A stretch of DNA of 64,000 nt from a virus: IMG/VR virus record IMGVR_UViG_3300035670_000010, positions 1 through 64,000 of that record; one strand, written 5' to 3'. A program made the translations under genes and the position numbers. A model generated the notes under the pieces. It was not told the DNA's origin and made no database searches. It was given only the letters and a program-made list of their open reading frames with translations. This document shows, piece by piece, positions 49,101-57,089 of this stretch (positions within the stretch are counted from its first letter, which is position 1; each line of letters begins with the position of its first letter).

Positions 49101-49522
49101 GGGGACGAAAGGTATCGATTGGCGTGGATTGTGTGAGTAGGCATGTTGGGGCTGAATTAACCTCATTAACAACTGGTTCAAGCCTTTAACTGGCAACACT
49201 TTAGAAACTTTAGCAACTTTAGGCTTAGTGCGTGAAGATGCTGTTGTTGCAGCTTAGTAGTTGTGACAACCCCAGGTCGGTGGGCATATAACCTAGGAAC
49301 AGAAGCCTCATAGTGTGATACTACTTATTGTGTCAAAGGTTTTAGTTTGGGGTGCTACCTGTTAGTCTATGCAAATAGCAGAAGTGAATCCTCCATAGTT
49401 GGCAGATCAAATGGCAAAATATGAACTGTCTTATGTGTCCATACAGAATCTATGGAATAAACATGTAGTCTATTTACTTAATTACGAGCAAGACCAGGGT
49501 TCAATTCCCTGCGTCTCCACCA
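49101..49522 (+). ncRNA. ssrA: tmRNA (transfer-messenger RNA)
   Basis: A 422-nt one-piece tmRNA. The tRNA-like part has acceptor arm GGGGACG (49101-49107) pairing with CGTCTCC (49512-49518) including the alanine-identity G3-U70 wobble, then discriminator A and encoded CCA (49520-49522). The T-arm is CAGGG-TTCAATT-CCCTG, and the anticodon-like stem region has ATGTAG, as in known tmRNAs. The internal reading frame ends at 49255 with two TAG stops; the likely resume codon is GGC 49192, giving a 21-residue tag that ends REDAVVAA (frame: GNTLETLATLGLV then REDAVVAA). Most tags end ALAA. It rescues stalled ribosomes and marks products for proteolysis. It is transcribed from a host-type promoter and ends at a hairpin. 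Confidence 0.94.
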
Positions 49523-49559
49523 ATGGAAGAACCATATTATTTGGTTCTTCCATTTATTT
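49522..49559 (+). terminator. Terminator of the tmRNA gene
   Basis: AATGGAAGAACCA pairs with TGGTTCTTCCATT (13 bp, 7-nt loop) and is followed by a T-rich stretch. The stem begins on the last base of the encoded CCA, so 3' processing must be precise. Confidence 0.88.
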
Positions 49560-49638
49560 TAAACAAAATGTTACTTATTATTAATATTTATATTAAAAAT
49601 ACAACCAATCTAGGGTAAAATCTTACCTTACATTTTAT

Positions 49639-49647
49639 TATCTTTGC
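49639..49647 (+). promoter_or_regulatory. Host-type promoter element (-7 box only)
   Basis: TATCTTTGC, 16 nt upstream of the ATG at 49664, equals the -7 box of the 26239 promoter. I see no clear TTTG at the -33 position. Confidence 0.55.
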
Positions 49648-49663
49648 AAAAAAAAATAAAATT

Positions 49664-50269
49664 ATGAAAAAAATAATATATGCACTAGTTGCAGTATCAA
49701 CTGTTGACTTGTTACAAATGACAAGTAATACCAAATTTCAAAAAAATGAAATTAATGAAATAAAAATAACCAGTCAAAAAGTTCTAAAGAATAAGGATGC
49801 CAAATTATTATTCTTATATCTTGAGATAATTGAAAATGGTATCAAACATCCTGATATTGTTTTAGCACAAGCAATATTGGAAAGTGGTTATCTATCAAGC
49901 CAAATATTCATTGAGAATAAAAACCTATTTGGGATGAGATTTCCTGAAAGAAGGCCAACAGTTGCCTTATCAAAGAATAGGGGGTATTCTGTTTATGATT
50001 GCTGGACAGATAGTGTTAAGGATTATAAGTTGTTCCAGGATTTTCTATTTAGAAGAAAAGAAAAGACAAGAGATGAATATTTTGATTACTTAAATAGAAT
50101 TTATGCAGAGGATCCAAATTATGTGCCATTCTTAAAAAAAGTTATTGAGGATAATAAGATTATCATAGAGTCCAATTTAGATTTATATAAAGAATTCAAA
50201 AACAACACAGAAACATATGAATATAATGAAAAAATATGTGAATTAGCAAAACCAATAAAAATAGTTTAA
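49664..50269 (+). CDS. Exported glucosaminidase-family peptidoglycan hydrolase
   Basis: A 201-residue cell-wall hydrolase. The N-terminus MKKIIYALVAVSTVDLLQ looks like a signal or signal-anchor peptide. The catalytic domain contains IVLAQAILESGYLSSQIFIENKNLFGMRF (fragments AQAILESGYLSS with Glu73, and NKNLFGMRF), the hallmark of the bacterial endo-beta-N-acetylglucosaminidase (FlgJ/LytG-like) family that cleaves the glycan backbone. GYSVYDCWTDSVKDY follows as usual in this family. With a secretory signal it may reach the periplasm without holin or be of SAR type. It begins the lysis region and has a host-type promoter box. Confidence 0.87.
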   Translation: MKKIIYALVAVSTVDLLQMTSNTKFQKNEINEIKITSQKVLKNKDAKLLFLYLEIIENGIKHPDIVLAQAILESGYLSSQIFIENKNLFGMRFPERRPTVALSKNRGYSVYDCWTDSVKDYKLFQDFLFRRKEKTRDEYFDYLNRIYAEDPNYVPFLKKVIEDNKIIIESNLDLYKEFKNNTETYEYNEKICELAKPIKIV

Positions 50270-50280
50270 TGATATTGTTA

Positions 50281-50288
50281 TATTTATA
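50281..50288 (+). promoter_or_regulatory. TATTTATA late-promoter-like element
   Basis: Plus-strand TATTTATA 17 nt upstream of the ATG at 50306. Confidence 0.5.
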
Positions 50289-50305
50289 TATATAATATAT
50301 AAATT

Positions 50306-51592
50306 ATGATTTATGAAAATAAACTTTATGCCCCCATCAAGAACTATAGCCCAAGTATTATAACTTCAAAATATAATGAAGTTAGAAAAAATAAGCAACA
50401 CAAAGGTCTTGATTTGGGTGTACAATCTGGAACACAAGTATTAGCACCCCAGGATGGGACAATTAAAACTAGCCAAATAACCCAAGGTAATTGTGGTGGT
50501 TTGATTGAAATAACACATGCTGACAATATAACAACAAGATATTGTCATTTAAAAAAGATAGATGTTAGACCAGGTCAAACTGTTAAAGCTGGACAAGTGA
50601 TTGGTTTGAGTGGTGGTGCAGCAAATGATTTTGGAAAAGGACTATCAACAGGCGCTCATTTGCATTTTGAAGTTCTTGTTGGAAACCAATTTGTTGATCC
50701 AGAAAAATATCTATCAGGACAAGCAGCTACTTTTACAGGAGACACATCAAGTAATTCTTATAATTTAAGCAATGATGGAAGTACATCTTCCTCATCAAAA
50801 AGTTATATTGCAGGAGATGGAAGTACAAGTTCATCACAAAAAACATATAATATGTATAACCCAAATAAAGAAGCAGTTGTTCCTGAATCAATTAAAAATG
50901 ATGTTAAAAATATTAAAGAATATTATAAAAAATTAAACATACCAATTCTTTTGGAATATAATTTATTTGAACCAAATGAATTAACAAAACTTGGTGAAAA
51001 ATTAGTTGATTCATTTAGTAAAAAAAGTAATAAAGAATTTTCAGATAATTACACCTACCAGCCAATTGGCACAGAGTTTAGATGCCAGTTTAGTAGATGT
51101 GAAACCACTAAAAAAGGAAATTGCTATCTAACAGAGATATACTATGATAATAGTACTCATTATATTGAAGTATGTGCTGATAACTTTGAACTAAAAAATA
51201 GAGTTGCAAGGAAAAATGATATTATTGCAAATATTAAATCAAATGATGATAATTATAGTGTAACTATATCAAGGGGACTTAGTACAAAAGTTGAATTAGT
51301 TAAGGGTGGTACTAGAGAAAAGAAACCATATAAATTCACATATGGGGGGACATCCTCCTCATCAAAAACATATAAACTAGGAAATGGTGATACTAGTATG
51401 TCAAGAAAGACTTATAGCCTTGGGAAAGGGAAAACAAGTTCTTCAAAAGAACCCTATGCTTTAGGTAGGGGTGGTACAGATATGTCAAGTAAGAGTTATG
51501 ATATGCCTGGAAAAAGTGATAAAATTTTATCAAATGAAACATATAATTTAGATGTTAAAAATGAAATAAATAGAATACGCCAAATTTTATAA
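50306..51592 (+). CDS. M23 endopeptidase with repeat-rich linkers
   Basis: A 428-residue protein. The N-terminal M23 (LytM/lysostaphin-type) domain covers about 20-135: HKGLDLG (H32, D36) and GAHLHFEV (H118, H120) provide the zinc ligands and catalytic His, so it should cut peptidoglycan cross-links. Two groups of degenerate Ser/Thr/Gly/Tyr repeats follow: DGSTSSSSKSYIAGDGSTSSSQKTY (fragments) at ~150-175, and five GxGxTSxSxKxYxLG-type units at ~345-415. A folded Cys-containing region (YQPIGTEFRCQFSRCETTKKGNCYL) lies between. There is no signal peptide, so it may be a virion-associated or endolysin enzyme. It is followed 1 nt later by a holin-like gene. Confidence 0.85.
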   Translation: MIYENKLYAPIKNYSPSIITSKYNEVRKNKQHKGLDLGVQSGTQVLAPQDGTIKTSQITQGNCGGLIEITHADNITTRYCHLKKIDVRPGQTVKAGQVIGLSGGAANDFGKGLSTGAHLHFEVLVGNQFVDPEKYLSGQAATFTGDTSSNSYNLSNDGSTSSSSKSYIAGDGSTSSSQKTYNMYNPNKEAVVPESIKNDVKNIKEYYKKLNIPILLEYNLFEPNELTKLGEKLVDSFSKKSNKEFSDNYTYQPIGTEFRCQFSRCETTKKGNCYLTEIYYDNSTHYIEVCADNFELKNRVARKNDIIANIKSNDDNYSVTISRGLSTKVELVKGGTREKKPYKFTYGGTSSSSKTYKLGNGDTSMSRKTYSLGKGKTSSSKEPYALGRGGTDMSSKSYDMPGKSDKILSNETYNLDVKNEINRIRQIL

Positions 51593-51593
51593 A

Positions 51594-51827
51594 ATGAAAA
51601 AATTCTTTAAATCATTATTAACAGCAAATGGTGATATATCAAGCAAACGATCAATAGGTATTTCTGCTGCAATGACTATCATATTTGCATCAATTGTTGA
51701 TTTGTTTTCAGACTTCACAATAACTAATTATGTATTTGAAGGCCTTGTTTGGTTGGCTATTGCTGGATTAGGTTTTGTTGCTAGTGAAAAGTTTGCAGAG
51801 GTATTCAATTCAAAGAAGAATAGTTAG
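51594..51827 (+). CDS. Holin-like small membrane protein
   Basis: A 77-residue protein with two predicted membrane helices: IGISAAMTIIFASIVDLFS (about 21-39) and FEGLVWLAIAGLGFVASEKFA (about 48-68), short hydrophilic loop, and charged ends (MKKFFKSL and FNSKKNS). This is the class-II holin layout. It starts 1 nt after the M23 peptidase stop, consistent with a lysis cassette. Its 3' end overlaps the convergent gene at 51824 by 4 bp. Function is inferred from topology and context. Confidence 0.7.
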   Translation: MKKFFKSLLTANGDISSKRSIGISAAMTIIFASIVDLFSDFTITNYVFEGLVWLAIAGLGFVASEKFAEVFNSKKNS

Positions 51828-53434
51828 TTTGCAAAACAAAATAAATTTCTACTTTGTATATACCTCAAATCTCTTGTTTTAAAATTAGGTGGTAGTTGAA
51901 GAACTATAGCAACACCTCTACCTTGTTGACCAGTTTGACCACTATCTATTTTAATCTTCCAATCATTTGTTTTTTCTATATATTTTGGTCCATCAATTAT
52001 TAAACCTTTTATATTATCAAAAGTCCTTTTTATCTTTTCAAGATCTCCTTCAACAATTTTTTTAGTAGCCTCAATTATTATATCAATTATTTCTTCTAAA
52101 AATTTCTTAAAAAAATTTATATCAGAACCATAATCATTAAGAAAACCACTTTCTTTAATGTTTTTTAATATTTTTGGAATGTTTGGTTCTAATATTCTTG
52201 TAATATGGAGTGTGTTATTCTTTTTACTACTTGTAATATCATCTATTTTGAAATATTTTAATTCAATAATATCACCTTTAACTAAAACTTCACTTTTTTC
52301 TTCCATACATAATGAAACAGGGTTATCCACCATTATATCACCTTTTGTCATTTTATTATGTTCTTCAATTTCTAAAAAAACAGAGTTTTTGAAAATTAAT
52401 TCAATTTTATTTTTAATATCTTTATTTGAAGAAATACAATTACTATAAACATTATTTTGTTCATAACAATTTTTATAAAATTCTTTAATATTTTTACTTG
52501 ATAACATTATTTTAATTGTGTCAGCATAAGCTAAATAAACTTTATTTTTTACTGTATTCTCACTATTTGCTTCACCTACTGCTTCAATATACAAAGCACC
52601 ATTCAAATCAGCTAATGTGCTTATTTGGTAATTAACATTACCTTTATATGATATAAATTGATTTGAATGTTCAAATCTTTTTTCAAATTTAAAAGCATCA
52701 GTTGTCTCTCTTTTATGTGTCAATCCACAAAGTAATTTATCAATTGGTGTTGTTTTTTCGGTACAATCGTAAGAATAACTTGTACTTTTAGGTAATTCTT
52801 CTGAATCAAAATTTATTTGATAATCCACATATGTATTATATATTAAATTTTTTTCCTTACCTGCTTCAAGACTCATTAAACTTGTTTTATCATTTAGATA
52901 AAAAGAATCATCATACATATTAACTAAATTCCTATATGAATAAAAATTAGGTTCATTTATTGATATCTTTCTTTCTCTATTTATAAAGAAATTTGTAAAT
53001 ATATCAATATGAAGTGATACAAAATCATCAAACAAACCATCATCTCTTTTTTCTACACTTAATAGATTAGTAAAAATTTGACTAATATATATATTCATAA
53101 ATTTAGGAAGACTACTACAATAAAATTCAGCATTTAATTGGATTGATTCATTATCTAAATTTGATTTTTTTGATTTTTTTGATTTTTTTAATTGCTCTGT
53201 TGCTTTATCACAATCACTAAAATTTTTAAAATCAATAGATTTTAACTCAACATTTGGCTCTAAATATGATATAATTCTATTTTCTAATTTAGTTTTACTA
53301 TTATTTGGTACTATATCTTTAAATTTACCTTGTACACAATCATATACAAATTGAAACTCATCTGGTGTAATATATTTATGTTTCACACGTTTGCTATTAC
53401 CCTCATCTAATCTAAATAAATTAAAACTATTCAT
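51824..53434 (-). CDS. Hypothetical protein
   Basis: A 536-residue protein with no recognised family. N-terminus MNSFNLFRLDEGNSKRVK has LDE-G, a possible processing site. The body is polar with a Lys/Ser stretch (KKSKKSKKSN) near 90, several Cys residues, and a C-terminal beta-type segment VAIVLQLPPNFKTRDLRY. No membrane helices. It lies antisense to the lysis genes, between two holin-like genes. TATTTATA at 53460-53467 (minus) is 26 nt upstream. Probably an internal virion protein; no proof. Confidence 0.62.
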   Translation of the reverse strand: MNSFNLFRLDEGNSKRVKHKYITPDEFQFVYDCVQGKFKDIVPNNSKTKLENRIISYLEPNVELKSIDFKNFSDCDKATEQLKKSKKSKKSNLDNESIQLNAEFYCSSLPKFMNIYISQIFTNLLSVEKRDDGLFDDFVSLHIDIFTNFFINRERKISINEPNFYSYRNLVNMYDDSFYLNDKTSLMSLEAGKEKNLIYNTYVDYQINFDSEELPKSTSYSYDCTEKTTPIDKLLCGLTHKRETTDAFKFEKRFEHSNQFISYKGNVNYQISTLADLNGALYIEAVGEANSENTVKNKVYLAYADTIKIMLSSKNIKEFYKNCYEQNNVYSNCISSNKDIKNKIELIFKNSVFLEIEEHNKMTKGDIMVDNPVSLCMEEKSEVLVKGDIIELKYFKIDDITSSKKNNTLHITRILEPNIPKILKNIKESGFLNDYGSDINFFKKFLEEIIDIIIEATKKIVEGDLEKIKRTFDNIKGLIIDGPKYIEKTNDWKIKIDSGQTGQQGRGVAIVLQLPPNFKTRDLRYIQSRNLFCFAN

Positions 53435-53459
53435 AAATTTTTACAATTTTTTATATATT

Positions 53460-53467
53460 TATAAATA
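53460..53467 (-). promoter_or_regulatory. TATTTATA late-promoter-like element
   Basis: Minus-strand TATTTATA about 25 nt upstream of the ATG at 53434. Confidence 0.42.
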
Positions 53468-53511
53468 TAACAATATTGTTATATCTAAACATTTTTTTAA
53501 AAAAAAACAAA

Positions 53512-53733
53512 ATGACAAAAGAACAAATCTTAGGAGTTGTTAGGCATTTACTTACATTCTTTGGTGGTATTTTGGTTACAAAAGGTCTTATTGATGAAAC
53601 AATTGTAACAGAAATAATTGGTGGTCTTTCCACTTTAATTGGTGCTATATGGTCTTTTATTGCTAAGACGCCAATTTTAGCACCTACTGAAACACCTGTT
53701 GAAACTCCAAAAGTTGCAAAAAAAGGTAAATAA
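53512..53733 (+). CDS. Second holin-like protein
   Basis: The frame is open from 53476, but ATG 53512 after an A-rich run is the natural start (73 residues, MTKEQILGVVRHLL). It has two amphipathic or membrane helices, VRHLLTFFGGILVTKGL and VTEIIGGLSTLIGAIWSFIAK, joined by a short acidic turn, then a Thr/Pro/Lys tail. I know this pattern from small phage holins annotated in cyanophage-like genomes. It may be the true holin, with the 51594 protein a partner or antiholin. A strong terminator follows. Confidence 0.7.
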   Translation: MTKEQILGVVRHLLTFFGGILVTKGLIDETIVTEIIGGLSTLIGAIWSFIAKTPILAPTETPVETPKVAKKGK

Positions 53734-53751
53734 TCAAATTTACCAAAATAG

Positions 53752-53785
53752 AAAAGGGCTTATATCACTATAAGCCCTTTTTTTA
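53752..53785. terminator. Bidirectional intrinsic terminator
   Basis: AAAAGGGCTTATA pairs with TATAAGCCCTTTT (13 bp) around TCAC, with U-runs on both strands. It separates the convergent holin-like (53733) and ThyX-like (53783) genes. Confidence 0.92.
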
Positions 53786-54496
53786 TAAGTTAAATGCTTT
53801 TAAGGAGTATTTAAATGGATTCCCAGGTATTTGCTTAATCTCATTAAGCATCTGTTCAACAACATCACCAATTTCATATTGTGATGGTGAATCTAAACAT
53901 CTTTTCTTATATATCTGTACAAACCCATCAAATGATAGAAATTTATTGCTATTTAATTGTGAATTATACATCTTGAAGAACCTAGATGATTCTTTTGCCC
54001 TTGCTTTTGACATCCCTGCCTCAACCAAATCTTTAAAGCAATTATGATACATTTTATTTAACTTCTCACTTTGAGCATTTAATGTATCATACCAGAATTT
54101 ACCCTTATCACCAAATTCAAGCCAATCTTTTGGTAAGTAGAATTTATCCTCTTTCAATTCCTTGTATCTTGCTGACTCTGCATTCTCAGCTAATAATGCC
54201 ACAGAATGCTTCAAAAATTGAATGTGAGTGGCTATCTCTGTTGTGGTGACAAAGTGTAGGGAACTAAATCTAAATGGTGAATTATGCCCTTCCTGTCCCA
54301 AATAAAATAATAGTTGTTCCACATTCCTAATCTTCTTTGAATTGTTCACAATGTAGTCAACAATTGCATCCACTCTTTCATCAATATTTTCTGGCATTGG
54401 TATTTCTAAATCTAAGAAAGTTGAACTCCATGCCGCCAAACTATGTGTATTATCTCCACCATAGTGTCCAATCAAAATTGCCTTGTTGTCTGTCAT
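53783..54496 (-). CDS. thyX: ThyX-like flavin-dependent thymidylate synthase, divergent motif
   Basis: A 237-residue ThyX-type protein. EGHNSPFRFSSLHFVTTTEIATHIQFLKHS (fragments EGHNSPFRF and ATHIQFLKHS) and ENAESARYKEL, then FYLPKDW, match the order H-x-SPF ... ThyX signature ... S-x-R-Y ... P. ThyX converts dUMP to dTMP using methylene-tetrahydrofolate, NADPH and FAD. The canonical RHR-x7-S is changed: K96-H97-S98 followed by nine residues to S108, so one Arg contacting FAD is missing. The later S108, R110 and Y111 are kept. Activity is thus uncertain. With dUTPase (7825-8439) it would form a dTTP supply route. Confidence 0.85.
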   Translation of the reverse strand: MTDNKAILIGHYGGDNTHSLAAWSSTFLDLEIPMPENIDERVDAIVDYIVNNSKKIRNVEQLLFYLGQEGHNSPFRFSSLHFVTTTEIATHIQFLKHSVALLAENAESARYKELKEDKFYLPKDWLEFGDKGKFWYDTLNAQSEKLNKMYHNCFKDLVEAGMSKARAKESSRFFKMYNSQLNSNKFLSFDGFVQIYKKRCLDSPSQYEIGDVVEQMLNEIKQIPGNPFKYSLKAFNL

Positions 54497-54550
54497 ATTT
54501 TTAGTTTTTGTTTTAATAATAGTAAAATTTAAACATCATTCAAATAACAA

Positions 54551-55456
54551 TTAAAATCTTTTGGTGATTTTTTGTTGGGTAGGTTTCTGTTTTGGTTGGT
54601 ATTGTGCAGGATCTGTTGAATCTTGTGCATTCATTGGTATATTTGATGGGGAATAAACATTTGGATTAGTTTCTACTTTTGGATTAGGACTTGTTAAGAT
54701 TGTTTCTACACCACTTTTCAAATTTTCAGCGTTTTGACCAGAAAAATAAACATTTGCACTAGATTCAGCTTTTTTCAAAACACCACCCCCTACTGTTTTC
54801 ATATATTCAACCATTTTTAAAAACCAAGAACTTATAGCGTCAAATTTATCTAAAAGAAACTTACATATATTTGCCAATAAATCAAAATTTCTTTCTGAAA
54901 AGAAAACAAACATATCATTTAATGATTTATTAATAGTTTTAAAATGGTCTTCTATTTTTCTCCAAAATGGAGTAAATATACTATTAACTTTATCTATTGA
55001 TTGAACAAGTGGTTGATTCACTATAGTATCTTTCCATTTTGCAACTGGTGTCAATTCAGCAAAACCTGGCACAGCCAATACTAATTCAATAACACCAAGT
55101 ATAAATTTTTTGGTTTTTTCCTCATTAGTTTCAGGTAAATTTAAACCCTCATAAAACCAATAAAGTGAATGTAATAAACCAATATAATTATCTGCAACAC
55201 CACCAGTTGCAAATGCTGCTGTAAGTTGTGCATCATTTAATAAATTATGGATACCATTTGATGTACTAACATCATATCTAGTGATAACATTATTATATGT
55301 GTTTATTAATTTTTTTGTTTCTTTTTCATTATACCCAGAATATTGGGTAGAATCCATAAAAGACCTAGGGGAATCAGCAGAACCTTGCTCATTTATATTC
55401 TTAGTATAATATAATGACCTTATGTATTTTTTTTCATTTTTGTTTATATATAACAT
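54551..55456 (-). CDS. Hypothetical protein with proposed cleavable leader
   Basis: A 301-residue protein. The leader MLYINKNEKKYIRSLYYTKNINEQGS ends INE-Q at 21-24. A mildly hydrophobic stretch (FILGVIELVLAVPGFAELTPVA, ~118-139) may be a membrane-active or amphipathic helix. Residues ~160-225 form helices with aromatic clusters. The tail is Pro/Gln/Asn-rich (YQPKQKPTQQKITKRF). No family recognised. It heads a minus-strand group of related layout (54551-61717), probably internal or ejected virion proteins. TATTTATA is 16 nt upstream. Confidence 0.62.
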   Translation of the reverse strand: MLYINKNEKKYIRSLYYTKNINEQGSADSPRSFMDSTQYSGYNEKETKKLINTYNNVITRYDVSTSNGIHNLLNDAQLTAAFATGGVADNYIGLLHSLYWFYEGLNLPETNEEKTKKFILGVIELVLAVPGFAELTPVAKWKDTIVNQPLVQSIDKVNSIFTPFWRKIEDHFKTINKSLNDMFVFFSERNFDLLANICKFLLDKFDAISSWFLKMVEYMKTVGGGVLKKAESSANVYFSGQNAENLKSGVETILTSPNPKVETNPNVYSPSNIPMNAQDSTDPAQYQPKQKPTQQKITKRF

Positions 55457-55471
55457 ATTTTATATTTTATA

Positions 55472-55479
55472 TATAAATA
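55472..55479 (-). promoter_or_regulatory. TATTTATA late-promoter-like element
   Basis: Minus-strand TATTTATA about 15 nt upstream of the ATG at 55456. Confidence 0.48.
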
Positions 55480-55488
55480 CATAAAAAT

Positions 55489-55809
55489 TTATTTTAATCC
55501 ACTAACCAAACCCTCCAATTCAGAAATACTTGGCAACCCAACAATTGTTTCATTTTCTTTTGAATTTAAGTAACTTTTTATTGTTGGCACACCCCTAACT
55601 CCAACTTCATTAACTGCATAATTTACATCATTCTGCACATTAAATGTATATAATGACACATCTGAATTATTCTCTTTCAATTTATTGGCCAATTGCTCAA
55701 ATATAGGTTTAAGCATTCTGCATGGTCCACAAGTTGTGGAGTAGAAATCAACAACCATTTTTTCACCAGCATTGATTTTTGACACTAATTGTTCTTTTGT
55801 AAGTTCCAT
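55489..55809 (-). CDS. Thioredoxin-like protein
   Basis: The frame is open from 55944, but that overlaps the neighbouring gene's coding end; ATG 55809 (MELTKEQLVSKINAGEKMVV) gives a normal 106-residue thioredoxin. The active site is TCGPC (C27, C30), where the usual Trp before the first Cys is Thr. The cis-proline loop GVRGVPTIKSY is present. Thioredoxins reduce disulfides and serve phage enzymes such as ribonucleotide reductase or, in T7, the polymerase. The Trp-to-Thr change may alter redox potential or partner choice. No terminator is seen directly after it. Confidence 0.9.
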   Translation of the reverse strand: MELTKEQLVSKINAGEKMVVDFYSTTCGPCRMLKPIFEQLANKLKENNSDVSLYTFNVQNDVNYAVNEVGVRGVPTIKSYLNSKENETIVGLPSISELEGLVSGLK

Positions 55810-55858
55810 ATTTTTTTTTCTAAATATAATATAATATTGTATAATGTATTTAATAATT

Positions 55859-56830
55859 TTATGATTTTTTTGTACAGAGATTTTGTACTGCTGTTTTTGT
55901 GTTAATAAGAATACCTGGCCTATTTTCTGTTTTATTATCACCAATATTAAATTTAAATGTAAAATAACCTTTATCTAAATTTGGACCACATTCTGTATAA
56001 AATAATATTTTACTCTTTTCATTTTTTATCTGTATAGTGTTATTATATTTTTCAGCAATAAAACTATTACCTACATTGATATTAACTTTATACTTTTTTC
56101 CCAAAGTAATTAAATCACTTTTAACTGCATTAGTCACACTAATTCTATTTGTATTTTTACAAAAATAATTATATACATTAGATATAAAGTTAGAATCTGT
56201 TGTGTCAGTAATAGATTTAACAAACCCAGTTGCATTTAAATCTTTAAATTCACGTGGTTTTTTCATTAATGATTCACAGTTAGTACTATAAATTGGTTGA
56301 TTTTGTTTATTTCTAAAAAATATTTGCCCCCATTGAGTGTAAGCATCCTTAACAAATCCAAGTGACTTTGTTTCTTGGTTTATTTTTCTAACAAGACCAG
56401 CTGTTGATAATTGTTGATTGGTTGTGGCTTGAGCATTAGACACAGCACTAGCAGGAGGTGTTTTTGCATTAGGTGCAATAGTTTTAATATCCCCATCAGT
56501 TACTGATATTTTTCCAAATTTAGCAAAAACAGCTCTTAATGTGTTTGTACCAAATTTACCATCAGGATTAACCTTCAATGCCTGTTGTAAGGGTTTGATA
56601 TTTTCGCTTTCTGAACATACGAAATAAGGGCCACTATTTACTTTTTGATAACCATATGGACAATAGTTTGCAGATTGTTGTTGGGTTGATGCTGCTGGTT
56701 GTTGTTGTGGAGCAGTTTGTTGTTGTCTTTGTGCTAAAGTTTCTGGAGTGTCCATATCATCTTGTTCTAACAACACCCTTTTTATTAATGAAATAAGATT
56801 ATTTTCACTTAAACGTAATTTATTTTTCAT
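55859..56830 (-). CDS. Peptidoglycan-binding-domain protein
   Basis: The frame is open from 56857, but ATG 56830 (MKNKLRLSENNLI), 14 nt after TATTTATA, is the likely start, giving 323 residues. The leader ends IKRVLLEQ (LLE-Q at 20-23). A Gln-rich linker (QRQQQTAPQQQPAASTQQQ) follows, then a short Cys motif, and a PG_binding_1-like fold: IKPLQQALKVNPDGKFGTNTLRAVFAKFG (fragments LQQALKVNPDGKFG, TLRAVFAKFG) at ~80-110. The C-terminal ~180 residues are beta-rich and unknown. It may be a virion protein that contacts cell wall during entry. Confidence 0.72.
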   Translation of the reverse strand: MKNKLRLSENNLISLIKRVLLEQDDMDTPETLAQRQQQTAPQQQPAASTQQQSANYCPYGYQKVNSGPYFVCSESENIKPLQQALKVNPDGKFGTNTLRAVFAKFGKISVTDGDIKTIAPNAKTPPASAVSNAQATTNQQLSTAGLVRKINQETKSLGFVKDAYTQWGQIFFRNKQNQPIYSTNCESLMKKPREFKDLNATGFVKSITDTTDSNFISNVYNYFCKNTNRISVTNAVKSDLITLGKKYKVNINVGNSFIAEKYNNTIQIKNEKSKILFYTECGPNLDKGYFTFKFNIGDNKTENRPGILINTKTAVQNLCTKKS

Positions 56831-56843
56831 AAAATATTTTATA

Positions 56844-56851
56844 TATAAATA
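56844..56851 (-). promoter_or_regulatory. TATTTATA late-promoter-like element
   Basis: Minus-strand TATTTATA 13-14 nt upstream of the ATG at 56830. Confidence 0.48.
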
Positions 56852-56940
56852 TACCAATAATAAGTTATTTATATTTTTATAAACAAATTGCTATATAGTT
56901 TTTTATAAACAAATATTTATTAAACATAACAATAAACAAT

Positions 56941-57024
56941 ATGAAAATATCAAACATGTTATGTCTTTTTGAGAGAAATTGGATAATGAATTTGAACACA
57001 CGGCTTCAAGCCATAAACTTATAA
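56941..57024 (+). CDS. Possible 27-residue leader peptide or small RNA gene
   Basis: Between two divergent genes, a short frame (MKISNMLCLFERNWIMNLNT..., 27 residues) starts about 14 nt after a TATTTATT element and ends 2 nt before a strong hairpin terminator. The same stretch also contains GGCTTCAAGCC, a small hairpin. It may be a small protein, a regulatory leader or a non-coding RNA; I cannot decide from sequence. Confidence 0.35.
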   Translation: MKISNMLCLFERNWIMNLNTRLQAINL

Positions 57025-57026
57025 TT

Positions 57027-57064
57027 AAAAAGGGTTGCCAAAATACTTGCAACCCTTTTTTTAT
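57027..57064 (+). terminator. Intrinsic terminator
   Basis: AAAAAGGGTTGC pairs with GCAACCCTTTTT around a 10-nt loop and is followed by more T. Upstream there is only the short frame at 56941, so a separate short transcript is likely. The stem shares AAAGGGTTGC with the capsid-gene terminator at 27503-27537. Confidence 0.88.
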
Positions 57065-57089
57065 TTTATTATATTTTTAATAAAAACAG

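Noticed and set aside
49399-49584. A 61-residue open frame
   Set aside because: It lies inside the tmRNA and its terminator and has no supporting features.
55810-55944. N-terminal extension of the thioredoxin frame
   Set aside because: It would overlap the end of the neighbouring gene and adds a non-thioredoxin sequence before a normal start at 55809.
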